A stretch of 64,000 nucleotides of DNA from positions 1 to 64,000 of the forward strand of contig DVIN01000029.1 in assembly GCA_018711275.1 (NCBI GenBank), in the 5' to 3' direction. Shown piece after piece: positions 8,474-17,216 of the stretch. Each line of letters begins with the position of its first letter. The stretch's first letter is position 1. Position numbers and translations under genes: made by a program. This DNA comes from Candidatus Pullilachnospira intestinigallinarum (GTDB lineage: Bacteria > Bacillota > Clostridia > Lachnospirales > Lachnospiraceae). A model generated the notes under the pieces. The model worked only from the letters and a program-made list of their open reading frames with translations. It was not told the DNA's origin and made no database searches.

Positions 8474-9820
8474 TTATAATCTCTTTAACAGTTCTTCTCT
8501 CTCTTTTTCGTATCCCGGTTTTCCCAGCAGCGCAAACATGTTTTTCTTGTAGCTCTCTACGCCCGGCTGGTTGAAGGGATTCACACCGGAAACATAGCCG
8601 CTGACGCCGCAGGCGAACTCGAAGAAATAGAACAGCTGTCCCAGATAGAACTCATTCTGCTCCGGGATCGTAACCATCAGGTTGGGAACATTGCCGTCCG
8701 TATGGGCCAGAATCGTACCGTTCATGGCACTCTTATTTACAAAATCCACGGTTTTTCCCGCCAGATAGTTGAGGCCGTCCAGATCCACCGGCTCCTCATT
8801 GATGGTCAGCTCCACTCTGGATTTTTCCACATTCATCACAGTTTCGAACATAATTCTGGAACCGTCCTGAATAAACTGTCCCATGGAGTGCAGATCTGTG
8901 GTCAGATCCACAGACGCCGGGAAGATACCCTTCTGATCCTTGCCCTCGCTCTCGCCAAACAGCTGCTTCCACCACTCGGAAACGTAATGCAGGCTGGGCT
9001 CGTAGTTGGCCAGAATCTCCACGGTTTTTCCTTTTCTGTGCAGGATATTGCGGATGGCCGCGTACTGCAGCGCATCATTGCTCTCGAAGGGCTGGTTCAG
9101 CGCCAGCTCTCTTCCGGAGGCTGCACCCTCCATCAGTTTATCGATATCAGCACCGCTGACAGCGATGGGAAGCAGACCTACGGCGGTGAGAACAGAGAAA
9201 CGTCCTCCCACATCATCCGGAACCACGAAGGTCTCGTAGCCTTCTTCATCCGCCACCTTCTTCAGAGCGCCCTTCGCCCGGTCCGTGGTGGCGTAAATTC
9301 TTCCGGCTGCCTCTTTCTTGCCATATTTTTTCTCCAGCATTTCCTTAAATACCCGGAAAGCGATGGCCGGCTCTGTGGTGGTTCCCGATTTGGAAATCAT
9401 GTTGACGGAGAAATCTCTGTCTCCGATCACATCCACCAGGCCCTGAATATAGCTGCTGCTGATGCTGTTGCCCACATAATAAATCTCAGGAGTCTTCCGA
9501 ACTTCTTTGGATACATTGTTGTAGAAGCCATGTCTCAAAAATTCAATGGCCGCTCTTGCTCCCAGATAGGATCCTCCGATACCGATCACCAGAAGAACCT
9601 CTGAGTCCTCCTGAATCTTCTTCGCAGCTTTTTTAATCCGGTCAAACTCTTCTTTGTCATAGTCCACCGGCAGATCAATCCATCCCAGGAAATCGTTTCC
9701 CAGTCCGTCCCGGTCTGTCAGCTGCTGCTTTGCGGCGCCTACGATTCTGCTCATAGACTGTACTTCCTCTGCACTGATGAATTTTGCAGTTTTTGAATAG
9801 TCAAATGTAACCTTACTCAT
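8474..9820 (-). CDS. pgi: Glucose-6-phosphate isomerase
   Basis: Cytoplasmic isomerase (448 aa, the short bacterial form) converting glucose 6-phosphate and fructose 6-phosphate in glycolysis. Phosphate-binding motifs [16 protein letters not shown] and [14 protein letters not shown] are present, plus the C-terminal [16 protein letters not shown] containing the catalytic Lys. The start ATG has an AAAGGAGC site. First gene of a two-gene unit with the dehydrogenase, with its own promoter upstream overlapping the end of the preceding gene. Confidence 0.97.
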   Translation of the reverse strand: MSKVTFDYSKTAKFISAEEVQSMSRIVGAAKQQLTDRDGLGNDFLGWIDLPVDYDKEEFDRIKKAAKKIQEDSEVLLVIGIGGSYLGARAAIEFLRHGFYNNVSKEVRKTPEIYYVGNSISSSYIQGLVDVIGDRDFSVNMISKSGTTTEPAIAFRVFKEMLEKKYGKKEAAGRIYATTDRAKGALKKVADEEGYETFVVPDDVGGRFSVLTAVGLLPIAVSGADIDKLMEGAASGRELALNQPFESNDALQYAAIRNILHRKGKTVEILANYEPSLHYVSEWWKQLFGESEGKDQKGIFPASVDLTTDLHSMGQFIQDGSRIMFETVMNVEKSRVELTINEEPVDLDGLNYLAGKTVDFVNKSAMNGTILAHTDGNVPNLMVTIPEQNEFYLGQLFYFFEFACGVSGYVSGVNPFNQPGVESYKKNMFALLGKPGYEKEREELLKRL

Positions 9821-9892
9821 AATCTTTAGCTCCTTTTCTGACTTTCATGTCTGGAATGCCCACACCAGCAGACATATCCGTTGTCCAAAAAC

Positions 9893-9921
9893 AGTGTACC
9901 AAATCACAACTTCTTTATCAA
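9893..9921 (-). promoter_or_regulatory. Promoter of pgi
   Basis: On the minus strand TTGATA (9916-9921), 17-nt spacer, TACACT (9893-9898). The -35 overlaps the stop codon of the upstream membrane-protein gene, so pgi probably has its own promoter as well as possible read-through. Confidence 0.6.
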
Positions 9922-10595
9922 GTTAAATATTCCCGTATCACCTCCCGCATAATCGTCTCCTCCTCCGGCGTCAGCAGATGAGAAAACTTTGTCTCGCTGG
10001 CCGCCGTCTGACGGATTCCCTCTGTTACCCGGTCAATCAGTTCTTCGCGGGTCTGCTCCCTGATGGCCTCCACATCCGGCGCCGTCTGTCTGGCGGGGCC
10101 GCTGTTCTCCATAAAATCCATCAGCCCGTCCAGAATCATATCCTCTTTATTCATAAATCCCATAAACTGCCGCAGCAGCAGAAGCAGGGCAAATACTCCC
10201 ACGCCCACCAGCACATACTCGTAACGGATCAGCTGGCTCTGCTCATAACGGTACGTCCCGTAAACCGCCGTCATCATCAGCAGAAAACACAGCAGAGCCC
10301 CCAGCCCGATCCCCTGTTTCAGCTTGTGCAGACGGATCCCCAGCACTTTTCCTTTCATCAGCTGGGTTCGTATGAAAGCTTCCGGGTTGGCGATTTCCTG
10401 TTCCTTTGTCTCCCGCAGTTTCCGTTCGTTTAAAAATTCTTTCGTCCATTTTCCTCTGGGGTTGTCCAGTCTTCCCAGGTCACGGATCGTCCTGCTGTAA
10501 AAATGATTGACCAGCACAATACACAAAATTCCCAGGACGCCTGCCGCGGCCATTCCGTAAAACAAAACCTGCTGTTCCATCCATGTCTGTAACAT
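9918..10595 (-). CDS. Uncharacterised membrane protein
   Basis: A 225-aa protein that I do not recognise. One membrane helix near residues 12-30 is followed by a charged region (FYSRTIRDLGRL...KELREK-type, about 31-95), then two more helices (about 97-112 and 125-145) and a cytoplasmic C-terminal tail with EAIREQTREELIDRV and LTPEEETIMREVIREYL, probably helical. Upstream sequence offers a weak GGGGGTACATCGCTT site. It lies in the same direction as mtnN upstream and pgi downstream but is separated from mtnN by 172 nt. Confidence 0.75.
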   Translation of the reverse strand: MLQTWMEQQVLFYGMAAAGVLGILCIVLVNHFYSRTIRDLGRLDNPRGKWTKEFLNERKLRETKEQEIANPEAFIRTQLMKGKVLGIRLHKLKQGIGLGALLCFLLMMTAVYGTYRYEQSQLIRYEYVLVGVGVFALLLLLRQFMGFMNKEDMILDGLMDFMENSGPARQTAPDVEAIREQTREELIDRVTEGIRQTAASETKFSHLLTPEEETIMREVIREYLT

Positions 10596-10767
10596 AAGCG
10601 ATGTACCCCCTTATTTTTTGCGTCTCCGCCAGATTGCTTATTGAGACTTCTGGAGATATTATATCGCGCCTATTCCCCCGGGGGAACTAAAATCGTTCGT
10701 CAAATTCCCGGTTATTTCTCTCTGAATGGCACTGGATATGGAAGCATTCTGCAGCCGTCCCGTGGGA

Positions 10768-11466
10768 TCACAGGCTCTTCAGCATTTCCTCCACCAGACG
10801 CACGCAATGCTGGGCCGCCTCCCGCTCAAAGGTGGGATAATCCATGGAGGCACTGTCATCCGCTTTGTCGGAAATCGCCCGGAGGATCACAAAAGGAATG
10901 TGGTTCAGCCAGGCTGCCTGAGCGATGGCTGCCCCTTCCATCTCGGTACAGAAGCCTGCGAACTCCGCGGAAATATCCTCTTTTACTGCCTTTGCCGCCA
11001 CAAACTGGTCGCCGCTGACCACCCGGCCTTCAAAAACCTGGATCTCCGGATTTACCCGCCGGCAGGCCTCGGCCGCCACCTGACGCAGATGGGGATCTGC
11101 CTCAAAAGAAAACACGTCCATCTGAGGGATCTGGCCTCTGCGGTATCCAAACTCCCGGGCATCCATGTCATGATGCAGGGCGTCTGTGGAAACCACAATA
11201 TCGCCGATGTTGATCTCCGCCTTCAGAGAACCGGCCACACCGGTATTGATCACCGCCTCCACCTGAAAATCATCTGCCAGGATCTGGGTGCAGACTGCCG
11301 CATTCACTTTTCCAATACCGGAACGAACCACCGCGGCTTCTTTTCCGTTCAGCTTTCCGCAGCAGAATTCCATGGATGCTTTCTTTACCATCTTCATGTC
11401 TTCCATATGCTGCTTTAATGTTTCAACTTCCACTTCCATGGCTCCGATAATTCCGATTCTGTTCAT
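10768..11466 (-). CDS. mtnN: 5'-methylthioadenosine/S-adenosylhomocysteine nucleosidase
   Basis: A 232-aa hydrolase removing adenine from MTA, SAH and 5'-deoxyadenosine (methyl cycle, AI-2 precursor route). The family start GIIGAMEVEVETL contains the catalytic Glu. GVAGSL, the specificity segment TEMEGAAIAQAA and RAISDKADDSA with the catalytic Asp follow. The length is normal. GGAGGAATATAGCA precedes ATG. It lies 67 nt downstream of a two-component pair, probably an independent unit. Confidence 0.96.
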   Translation of the reverse strand: MNRIGIIGAMEVEVETLKQHMEDMKMVKKASMEFCCGKLNGKEAAVVRSGIGKVNAAVCTQILADDFQVEAVINTGVAGSLKAEINIGDIVVSTDALHHDMDAREFGYRRGQIPQMDVFSFEADPHLRQVAAEACRRVNPEIQVFEGRVVSGDQFVAAKAVKEDISAEFAGFCTEMEGAAIAQAAWLNHIPFVILRAISDKADDSASMDYPTFEREAAQHCVRLVEEMLKSL

Positions 11467-11533
11467 TGCTATATTCCTCCGTATTTTTCTGTTTTCTCAG
11501 GGCCTTGTCTGTCCTGCAACGGCCCCGGTATTT

Positions 11534-12181
11534 TCACTGCTTCACGGCCACGCCGTTCTTCAGTTTTTTATAGTAAAAGACTGCCAGCTGTGTTCTGTCC
11601 CGCAGTTCCAGTTTTTCCAGAATGATACTGAGATAGTTTCTCACAGTACCTTCACTCAGGTAAAGGCGGCCGGCGATTTCCCGGTTGGACAATCCCTCCG
11701 CCACCAGGGAAATGATCTCCAGCTCTCTGGGTTTCAGATCGAAGGGAACACCGTCCTCCTCTTCATCCCTGCGGTTCATCAGTCCGGGAAGCTTTGTGAC
11801 AATCTCATCCCCGAACACATTCTGTCCGGACATCACCGCCCGCAGCGCCGGGGCCACTGCTTCCGTATTCTGCTTGATCAGATACCCCTTGGCTCCCATG
11901 GCCAGCGCCTCCACAATATACTCCTGATCGGAAAAAGTGGTCAGAAACAGAATCTTCATATCAGGAAACTCCTGAAGAATCTGTCTCCCGGCAATAAGCC
12001 CGCTCATTTTCGGCATCTGGATATCCATCAGCATAAGATCCGGTCTCAGCTTCCTGCAAAGCTGAACCGCTTCCTCCCCTTCCGTTCCCGTGGCCTCCAC
12101 CTGAATATCTTCTTCCGCTTCCAGGATAATTTTCAGGGACATGCAGACAAATCTGTCATCATCAATTATCACCACTCGCAT
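11534..12181 (-). CDS. NarL/LuxR-type response regulator
   Basis: A 215-aa response regulator. The receiver domain has DDD (7-9), phospho-acceptor Asp53 in LMLMDIQMP and Lys in GYLIKQN. The C-terminal LuxR-type helix-turn-helix contains LKPRELEIISLVAEGLSNREIA. It directly follows its kinase gene (3-nt gap). The divergent ABC exporter with a palindrome in the shared promoter region is the likely target, as in Bacillus YvfTU/YvfRS-like loci (analogy). Confidence 0.93.
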   Translation of the reverse strand: MRVVIIDDDRFVCMSLKIILEAEEDIQVEATGTEGEEAVQLCRKLRPDLMLMDIQMPKMSGLIAGRQILQEFPDMKILFLTTFSDQEYIVEALAMGAKGYLIKQNTEAVAPALRAVMSGQNVFGDEIVTKLPGLMNRRDEEEDGVPFDLKPRELEIISLVAEGLSNREIAGRLYLSEGTVRNYLSIILEKLELRDRTQLAVFYYKKLKNGVAVKQ

Positions 12182-12184
12182 GTT

Positions 12185-13288
12185 TTATTCCTTTCCCTCC
12201 CTGGGCACTGAGATAAATATGGAAAATCCTCCTCTGGTCTGAAGGTTAAAGTTTCCGCCCAGGGCCTCCACCCTTTCTTTCATGTTCAGCAGGCCGATTC
12301 CGTTGCCGATGAGACTATCCGGCCGGTCAGACGGGCAGCCTTTCCCGTTGTCCCGGATCATCAGCTGATAAAAACCTGGATGTTCCATGACGCTTATGGA
12401 TGCCTCCGTGGCCTGACTGTGCCGGGCGATATTGGAAAAAGCTTCCCTGCTCACTGCCAGAAAACAGCAGGCCACCTGCCTGGGGAGTTTTCCCGCTTCA
12501 TATTCCATTCTTACCGGGCAGAAAGAAAAGGAATCTGTCAGGGATCTGAGAGACAGTTCCAGATTCATGGCATCATCGCGCAGGTCATGTACACTGGTCC
12601 GGATATTGTCCATGGCGTCCTCCAGAGAGTCTTTCAGCTCTGCCAGCGGTACCGCCATGGTTTTCTCTTTTCCCATCACCACCTGCAGGGCGCTGACCTG
12701 GAGAATGGACCGGGTCAGCAGGTGCCCCACATTGTCATGAATCTCCCTGGCAATGCGGGTTCTCTCGTTGAGCGTGGCCAGTTCAATCTCATAATCCTGA
12801 CGGTCAATCAGTTCTCTGTTCTTTTCCTTCAGAATATCCGACTGTTCCGCAGTCAGATCGCGGTAAGAATGAAACCGCTCCTCCAGCGCAAGTCTCTCAT
12901 CGCACCGCCGCCGCAGCCAGAAAGCCAGCGCCATGAGAAGCAGCAGATACCACCACAGGAAAAGAGACTCTCCGGCAGCCACTGCCGACGCAGCAGCCAC
13001 CGCTGCAGCAGCCGGCAGATCCCTGGCCAGGAGAAACCGTCCGTCCCTTCCTCCCGCCGCATCGTAGAAAAACACCGGCAGAAAAAACAGGCCGTCCTTC
13101 CCTGCCAGACAAAGAGCCGCGTAAGCCGCAATCATGATCTTCTGCTGTTTTTCCCGGACAAGAAGCGACAGACAGGCCCAGGACACCGCAAACAGCAGCG
13201 CGCCCACCCGCTCTGCCGATGACTGGCGCACTGCAGGTATCATGCATAACAGGAATATCAGAATTTTTTCAGTCAACATCTGCTTCAT
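12185..13288 (-). CDS. NarL-family sensor histidine kinase (HisKA_3)
   Basis: A 367-aa kinase. The N-terminal half is hydrophobic with about five or six membrane helices (residues 5-130), then a coiled-coil linker LKEKNRELIDRQDYEIELATLNERTR. The HisKA_3 motif RIAREIHDNVGHLL carries the phosphorylated His, and the HATPase ends in NGIGLLNMKERVEALGG. It has the DesK/LiaS/YvfT layout with no large outside domain, so the signal is likely membrane-borne. I chose ATG 13288, seven nt behind GGGAGG. First gene of the pair with the regulator. Confidence 0.92.
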   Translation of the reverse strand: MKQMLTEKILIFLLCMIPAVRQSSAERVGALLFAVSWACLSLLVREKQQKIMIAAYAALCLAGKDGLFFLPVFFYDAAGGRDGRFLLARDLPAAAAVAAASAVAAGESLFLWWYLLLLMALAFWLRRRCDERLALEERFHSYRDLTAEQSDILKEKNRELIDRQDYEIELATLNERTRIAREIHDNVGHLLTRSILQVSALQVVMGKEKTMAVPLAELKDSLEDAMDNIRTSVHDLRDDAMNLELSLRSLTDSFSFCPVRMEYEAGKLPRQVACCFLAVSREAFSNIARHSQATEASISVMEHPGFYQLMIRDNGKGCPSDRPDSLIGNGIGLLNMKERVEALGGNFNLQTRGGFSIFISVPREGKE

Positions 13289-13361
13289 GGGCAATCCTCC
13301 CGGAAAATTCCGTTTTCATTTTAACATATCCCCGGAGAAATGAAAAGTTTGGCCCGGAAAT

Positions 13362-13426
13362 ATGACATTTGTCATGTCAGTTTGTGACAGGGTTCACTGT
13401 CCGGGCAGCGCCAGTTCCTCTATAAT
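13362..13426 (+). promoter_or_regulatory. Promoter region of the ABC-2 exporter with palindromic operator candidate
   Basis: Perfect palindrome ATGACATTTGTCAT (13362-13375), extended by a further TGTCA arm, lies about 46 nt upstream of TATAAT (13421-13426). The -35 position reads TGTCCG, a weak match, which suits a promoter needing an activator. Binding by the adjacent LuxR-type regulator is inferred. Confidence 0.5.
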
Positions 13427-13469
13427 TTATATTAGATATTAGCACCGTAAGAAAGGAGTCTGTTTTTAT

Positions 13470-14399
13470 ATGATAAAGGTTCACAATCTTGTAAAACGGT
13501 ATGGCAGCCTTATTGCCCTGGATCATTTTTCCCTGGAGGTCAGCAGCGGAGAAATCTTTGGCCTGCTGGGGCCCAACGGCAGCGGAAAAACCACCGCCAT
13601 CAACTGTATGCTTTCCCTGCTCACCTTTGATAAAGGAGAGATTTTTCTTTTTGGAAAACCCATGTCGGAAACCGCTTACGATCTGAAGCGGCAGATTGGC
13701 GTTGTATTTCAGAATGCCGCCGTGTTCCAGGAGCTGACCGTCTGGGAAAATATCGATTATTTCTGCGGACTTTACATCCGGAACCGGCAGCAGCGGAACA
13801 GATACGTCAGCGAAGCGCTGGAATTTTGCGGTCTGGAGGAATACAGAAAGTTTTATCCGCAAAAACTCAGCGGCGGATTGTTAAGGAGGCTGAACATTGC
13901 CTGCGGTATCGCCCACAAGCCGAAGCTGATTTTCATGGATGAACCCACCGTGGCAGTGGATCCGCAGAGCAGAAATCACATCCTGGAGGGGATTCGAAGG
14001 CTGAACCGGGAGGGAGCCACCATTGTATATACTTCCCATTATATGGAAGAAATCGAACAGCTCTGCAGCAGAATCATGATTATGGATAAGGGGAAGCCCC
14101 TGGCGGTGGGAACCAGGGAGGAACTGAAGGGCATGATTGCCGCCGATGAGAAAATCCGTATGGAACTGCCGGAACTTCCGGACGAAGTGCTGAAAGAGCT
14201 TCAGGAACTGCCCTGTGTGCGGCAGGCTGTTTTCCGGGACGGGAATCTGGACGTCCGCTGCCGTGCCAATGGTTTTGGCATGATCACCATCCTTGATCTT
14301 CTGAAAGAACAGCAGATTCATCCCGGACGGGTCTACTCGGAGCCGCCCACCCTCAACGACGTATTCCTGGCCATCACCGGGAAAGAACTGCGGGACTGA
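13470..14399 (+). CDS. ABC-2 exporter ATP-binding protein
   Basis: A 309-aa ATPase of the drug/antibiotic-export (DrrA/CcmA-like) family. Walker A is GPNGSGKTT near residues 36-44, Walker B LIFMDEPTVAVD. The signature is LSGGLLRR, with Leu in place of the usual Gln of LSGGQ. The H-loop is in YTSHYMEE. Residues after about 220 form the extra domain common in exporters. AAAGGAG precedes ATG. It heads a three-gene operon with two permeases (25-nt and then overlapping spacing) and diverges from the two-component pair, its probable controller. Substrate unknown; a peptide antibiotic or toxic lipid is only an inference. Confidence 0.93.
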   Translation: MIKVHNLVKRYGSLIALDHFSLEVSSGEIFGLLGPNGSGKTTAINCMLSLLTFDKGEIFLFGKPMSETAYDLKRQIGVVFQNAAVFQELTVWENIDYFCGLYIRNRQQRNRYVSEALEFCGLEEYRKFYPQKLSGGLLRRLNIACGIAHKPKLIFMDEPTVAVDPQSRNHILEGIRRLNREGATIVYTSHYMEEIEQLCSRIMIMDKGKPLAVGTREELKGMIAADEKIRMELPELPDEVLKELQELPCVRQAVFRDGNLDVRCRANGFGMITILDLLKEQQIHPGRVYSEPPTLNDVFLAITGKELRD

Positions 14400-14424
14400 T
14401 TTCCGGAAAGGAGTGGATACGGAC

Positions 14425-15552
14425 ATGAACAGCTATATTAAAATCGTAAAAATCTGTCTGCGAAATAAAATGGCCATTGTCTGGATGTTTCTATTTCCCA
14501 TTATTCTCTCCACCTTATTTTATTTTGCCTTTGGCTCTCTGGATGAAGAGGGACAACTGGAGCAAATCCCTGTGGCCTGGGTGGAAGCATCCGACGGGGA
14601 GGCTGACGTACTGCTTTCGGTTCTGGAAGAGCTGTCGGGATCCGGTGAGGATGCTTTGCTGAAGCTGGAAAAAGTCTCCGACGTCCAGGAGGCAGGCGAT
14701 CTGCTGAGAGAAGGCGCCGTTGACGGATATATTTCCATGGAAAACGGCAGCCCGCTTCTCACCGTACAGGAAAGCGGTACCAGCCAGACGATTCTGCGCA
14801 GCATTCTCACCAGGTATCTTCAGATCCGGAGTCTTCTGGACGCCGGCGCGGATCCCTCCTCCATGCAGCTGCTTTTTACCGGAAATTCTGACACATCCAT
14901 TTCCGTGGATAATGTATCCGGGGATCGCTCTGTCAGCGGCACCGTTATTTACTTCTACTCGCTTCTGGCAATGGTTTGTCTTTATGCGGGATTTCTGGGT
15001 AATGTGGCGGTGGAACTCAGGCAGGCCAACCTGTCCGCCGTGGGCGCGCGGCGGTGTGTGGCTTTGCAGCGTCCGCTGCTATCGCTGCTGGTGGATCTGC
15101 TGGCCTATCTGACCGTCAGCTTTATGAGTGTCGGACTCTCTGTCCTGTATATGGCCGTGGTTCTGGATGTGGGCTTCGGCTGCAAATGGCCGATGGTGCT
15201 TCTCACCTGCTTTTGCGGCACGCTGGTGGGTCTCCTGTTTGGAGCGGCCATCTCCATCACCAACCGGCTTTCAGAAGGGGTAAAAACCGGAATTGTCATC
15301 ATCGTCACCATGATCTGCTCCTTCCTGGCCGGATTGATGCTGGAAGGAATCAGCTATCAGATTCAGACCCATTGTCCGATACTGGCGCTGATCAATCCGG
15401 CTTCCCGGATCGCGGACGCCTTCTACTGCCTGTACTATTACAATAACTATGGGAGATTTTTCCAGAACATCGGAATTCTCACTGTAATGGCGGCAGTGCT
15501 TCTTGTGATTATCCTCATTTTCGAAAGGAGACAGCAATATGAAAGTATTTAG
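14425..15552 (+). CDS. ABC-2 type transporter permease (first)
   Basis: A 375-aa membrane subunit. One N-terminal helix (about 15-35) is followed by a large extracytoplasmic loop (about 40-170) and five helices in the C-terminal half (about 175-360), the ABC2_membrane_3 layout. ATG 14425 is preferred: GGAAAGGAG lies 11 nt upstream, while the earlier in-frame GTG at 14413 overlaps that site. Its end overlaps the next gene by 14 nt, indicating translational coupling. Confidence 0.88.
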   Translation: MNSYIKIVKICLRNKMAIVWMFLFPIILSTLFYFAFGSLDEEGQLEQIPVAWVEASDGEADVLLSVLEELSGSGEDALLKLEKVSDVQEAGDLLREGAVDGYISMENGSPLLTVQESGTSQTILRSILTRYLQIRSLLDAGADPSSMQLLFTGNSDTSISVDNVSGDRSVSGTVIYFYSLLAMVCLYAGFLGNVAVELRQANLSAVGARRCVALQRPLLSLLVDLLAYLTVSFMSVGLSVLYMAVVLDVGFGCKWPMVLLTCFCGTLVGLLFGAAISITNRLSEGVKTGIVIIVTMICSFLAGLMLEGISYQIQTHCPILALINPASRIADAFYCLYYYNNYGRFFQNIGILTVMAAVLLVIILIFERRQQYESI

Positions 15553-16753
15553 CGCCTGCATGAAAATCATCCGCAAAAATCTGCTTCTGATTCTTCTGTA
15601 TAATCTGATGTTCGCAGCCATCGGCATTGTGGCAGGCCAGATGTCCTCCGGAGAATCGGGTCATCAGGGATTTGAAAATTCTGATTTCCATTATACCCTG
15701 ATTGACCGGGACGACAGTCCCGCGCTTGCGGACAGTATCCGGTCCTACCTGAATCACTTCGGCCAGGAAGTTTCCATTGCCGATGAGACAGAGGCTTTAC
15801 AGGATGCACTGTTCTTCGACAGCACCAATGCCATCCTCATCATCCCCGGGGGATTCGCCTCCTCTCTGGAAAACGGAAACCCGGAAAACATCTCCTTTTC
15901 CGCCAAACCGGACAGTGCTTCCGGATATTATGTGCAGTTTCTTCTCCAGAGCTATCTGGATACCCTGTCCCTCTGCATGGAAACTCCGGGGATCTCTGAT
16001 CTGCAGCAGGCTGCGGAGACAGCCCTGCAGATCTCCCTCACGGAAGCTCCGGTACAGCTGCTGTCCGAAGAAAGCGCCACCAGCATCAGCGCATTTTTTC
16101 AGCAGTTTACCGTAATTGAGTATTACATTCTGGTGGTGGTGATCATGCTGTGCGTCAGTGCCATTTTCATTCCCTTCAACCGTCTGGAGATCCGCATGCG
16201 GAACAATATCAGCCCTCTTTCCCCCATGGCCTCCGGTCTGCAGAAATGGCTGGCTGCTCTCCTGATTTCTCTGGGGATCTGGGTTTTCACCAGTTTCTGC
16301 GCGTTTCTCATTGACTGGAAATCCACCCTGACCATGGAACCGGTTTCCCTGCTGCTGATCTGGTGCAACTCGCTGCTGGCCTCCCTGACAGCCATGGCCG
16401 GCGCGCTGGTATGCAGCCATTTTATCCGCAATCCCAATATTCAGAATGCGGCGGCAAATATTACAGCGCTGGTTCTCAGCTTCCTGGGCGGCGTCTTTGT
16501 TCCCCTGGATCTTCTGGGTGAAAATGTCATCCATGTGGGCCGCTTTCTTCCGTCTTACTGGTACAGCGCCACGGCCGATGAAATCTTTCACCTGTCCGGC
16601 TATTCCGCAGAGCAGCTTCGGCCGGTTTTCACCGGACTTCTTATACAGCTGGGCTTCTTCCTGGCTCTGCTGTGCATCTCACTTGTGCTGAGCAGATACC
16701 AGATCCGCGGGGAGCGGACACTGGGAAACAACCGGACAGAACTGGTCCGGTAA
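15539..16753 (+). CDS. ABC-2 type transporter permease (second)
   Basis: A 404-aa paralogue of the preceding permease: N-terminal helix (12-32), extracytoplasmic region (about 35-190), then five to six helices to the C-terminus including LVVVIMLCVSAIFIPFN and ITALVLSFLGGVFVPL. The two unequal permeases with one ATPase suggest a heterodimeric exporter. AAAGGAGACAGCAAT lies before ATG within the previous gene. A hairpin ACCGGAC/GTCCGGT (16731-16751) spans the stop codon, without a T-run. Confidence 0.88.
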   Translation: MKVFSACMKIIRKNLLLILLYNLMFAAIGIVAGQMSSGESGHQGFENSDFHYTLIDRDDSPALADSIRSYLNHFGQEVSIADETEALQDALFFDSTNAILIIPGGFASSLENGNPENISFSAKPDSASGYYVQFLLQSYLDTLSLCMETPGISDLQQAAETALQISLTEAPVQLLSEESATSISAFFQQFTVIEYYILVVVIMLCVSAIFIPFNRLEIRMRNNISPLSPMASGLQKWLAALLISLGIWVFTSFCAFLIDWKSTLTMEPVSLLLIWCNSLLASLTAMAGALVCSHFIRNPNIQNAAANITALVLSFLGGVFVPLDLLGENVIHVGRFLPSYWYSATADEIFHLSGYSAEQLRPVFTGLLIQLGFFLALLCISLVLSRYQIRGERTLGNNRTELVR

Positions 16754-16865
16754 TTATCCGCCATTGTGGATATCCGGAAAGTCATGCGATAATTCAGACT
16801 TCCGGCTGTACTGTCACAAATGCATCGATTTCTGTCAAATCCTGCTGGAAAGGCCGGAAAGGATC

Positions 16866-16874
16866 TGCTATAAT
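16866..16874 (+). promoter_or_regulatory. Extended -10 promoter of the TSCPD gene
   Basis: TGC-TATAAT (16866-16874), 23 nt before the start codon. The -35 position (TGGAAA) is poor, consistent with an extended -10 promoter. It leaves a very short leader. Confidence 0.55.
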
Positions 16875-16897
16875 GGGTGAGGATAGGAGGAATTACT

Positions 16898-17137
16898 ATG
16901 GTATACAAAACAAAAGGCGTATGTTCCAAAGAAATCAACTTTGATCTTGTAGACGGAAAAGTACACAATGTGTCCTTCGTGGGTGGCTGCAACGGCAACC
17001 TGAAGGGCATCTGCTCCCTGATTGAAGGACAGGATGCCAAAGAAGTGATCAAACGGCTGGATGGCATCCAGTGCGGATTTAAGAACACTTCCTGCCCGGA
17101 TCAGCTGGCGCAGGCACTGAAGTCCGCGCTGCAGTAA
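16898..17137 (+). CDS. TSCPD domain protein
   Basis: A 79-aa protein of the short stand-alone TSCPD family (TIGR03905-like). The family block GIQCGFKNTSCPDQLAQAL is at the C-terminus and GGCNGNLKGI in the middle, with Cys residues that could bind a metal or react. TSCPD domains also occur at the C-terminus of class II ribonucleotide reductases; the role of the stand-alone form is not established. AGGAGG seven nt before ATG 16898 decides the start although the frame is open earlier. Monocistronic with its own terminator. Confidence 0.88.
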   Translation: MVYKTKGVCSKEINFDLVDGKVHNVSFVGGCNGNLKGICSLIEGQDAKEVIKRLDGIQCGFKNTSCPDQLAQALKSALQ

Positions 17138-17167
17138 GATCTCTGTGAAATCCCACATGGGATTGAT

Positions 17168-17197
17168 GGGGGTCGGCTTTGCCGGCCCCTGTTTTTT
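17168..17197 (+). terminator. Terminator of the TSCPD gene
   Basis: Stem GGGGTCGGC (17169-17177) / GCCGGCCCC (17181-17189) with a 3-nt loop and six T from 17192. Confidence 0.88.
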
Positions 17198-17216
17198 GTT
17201 TTCTGATGCGATAGCA

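Noticed and set aside
10673..10686. TTCCCCCGGGGGAA palindrome
   Set aside because: Short GC palindrome without a loop or T-run; could be chance, so not called a terminator or operator.
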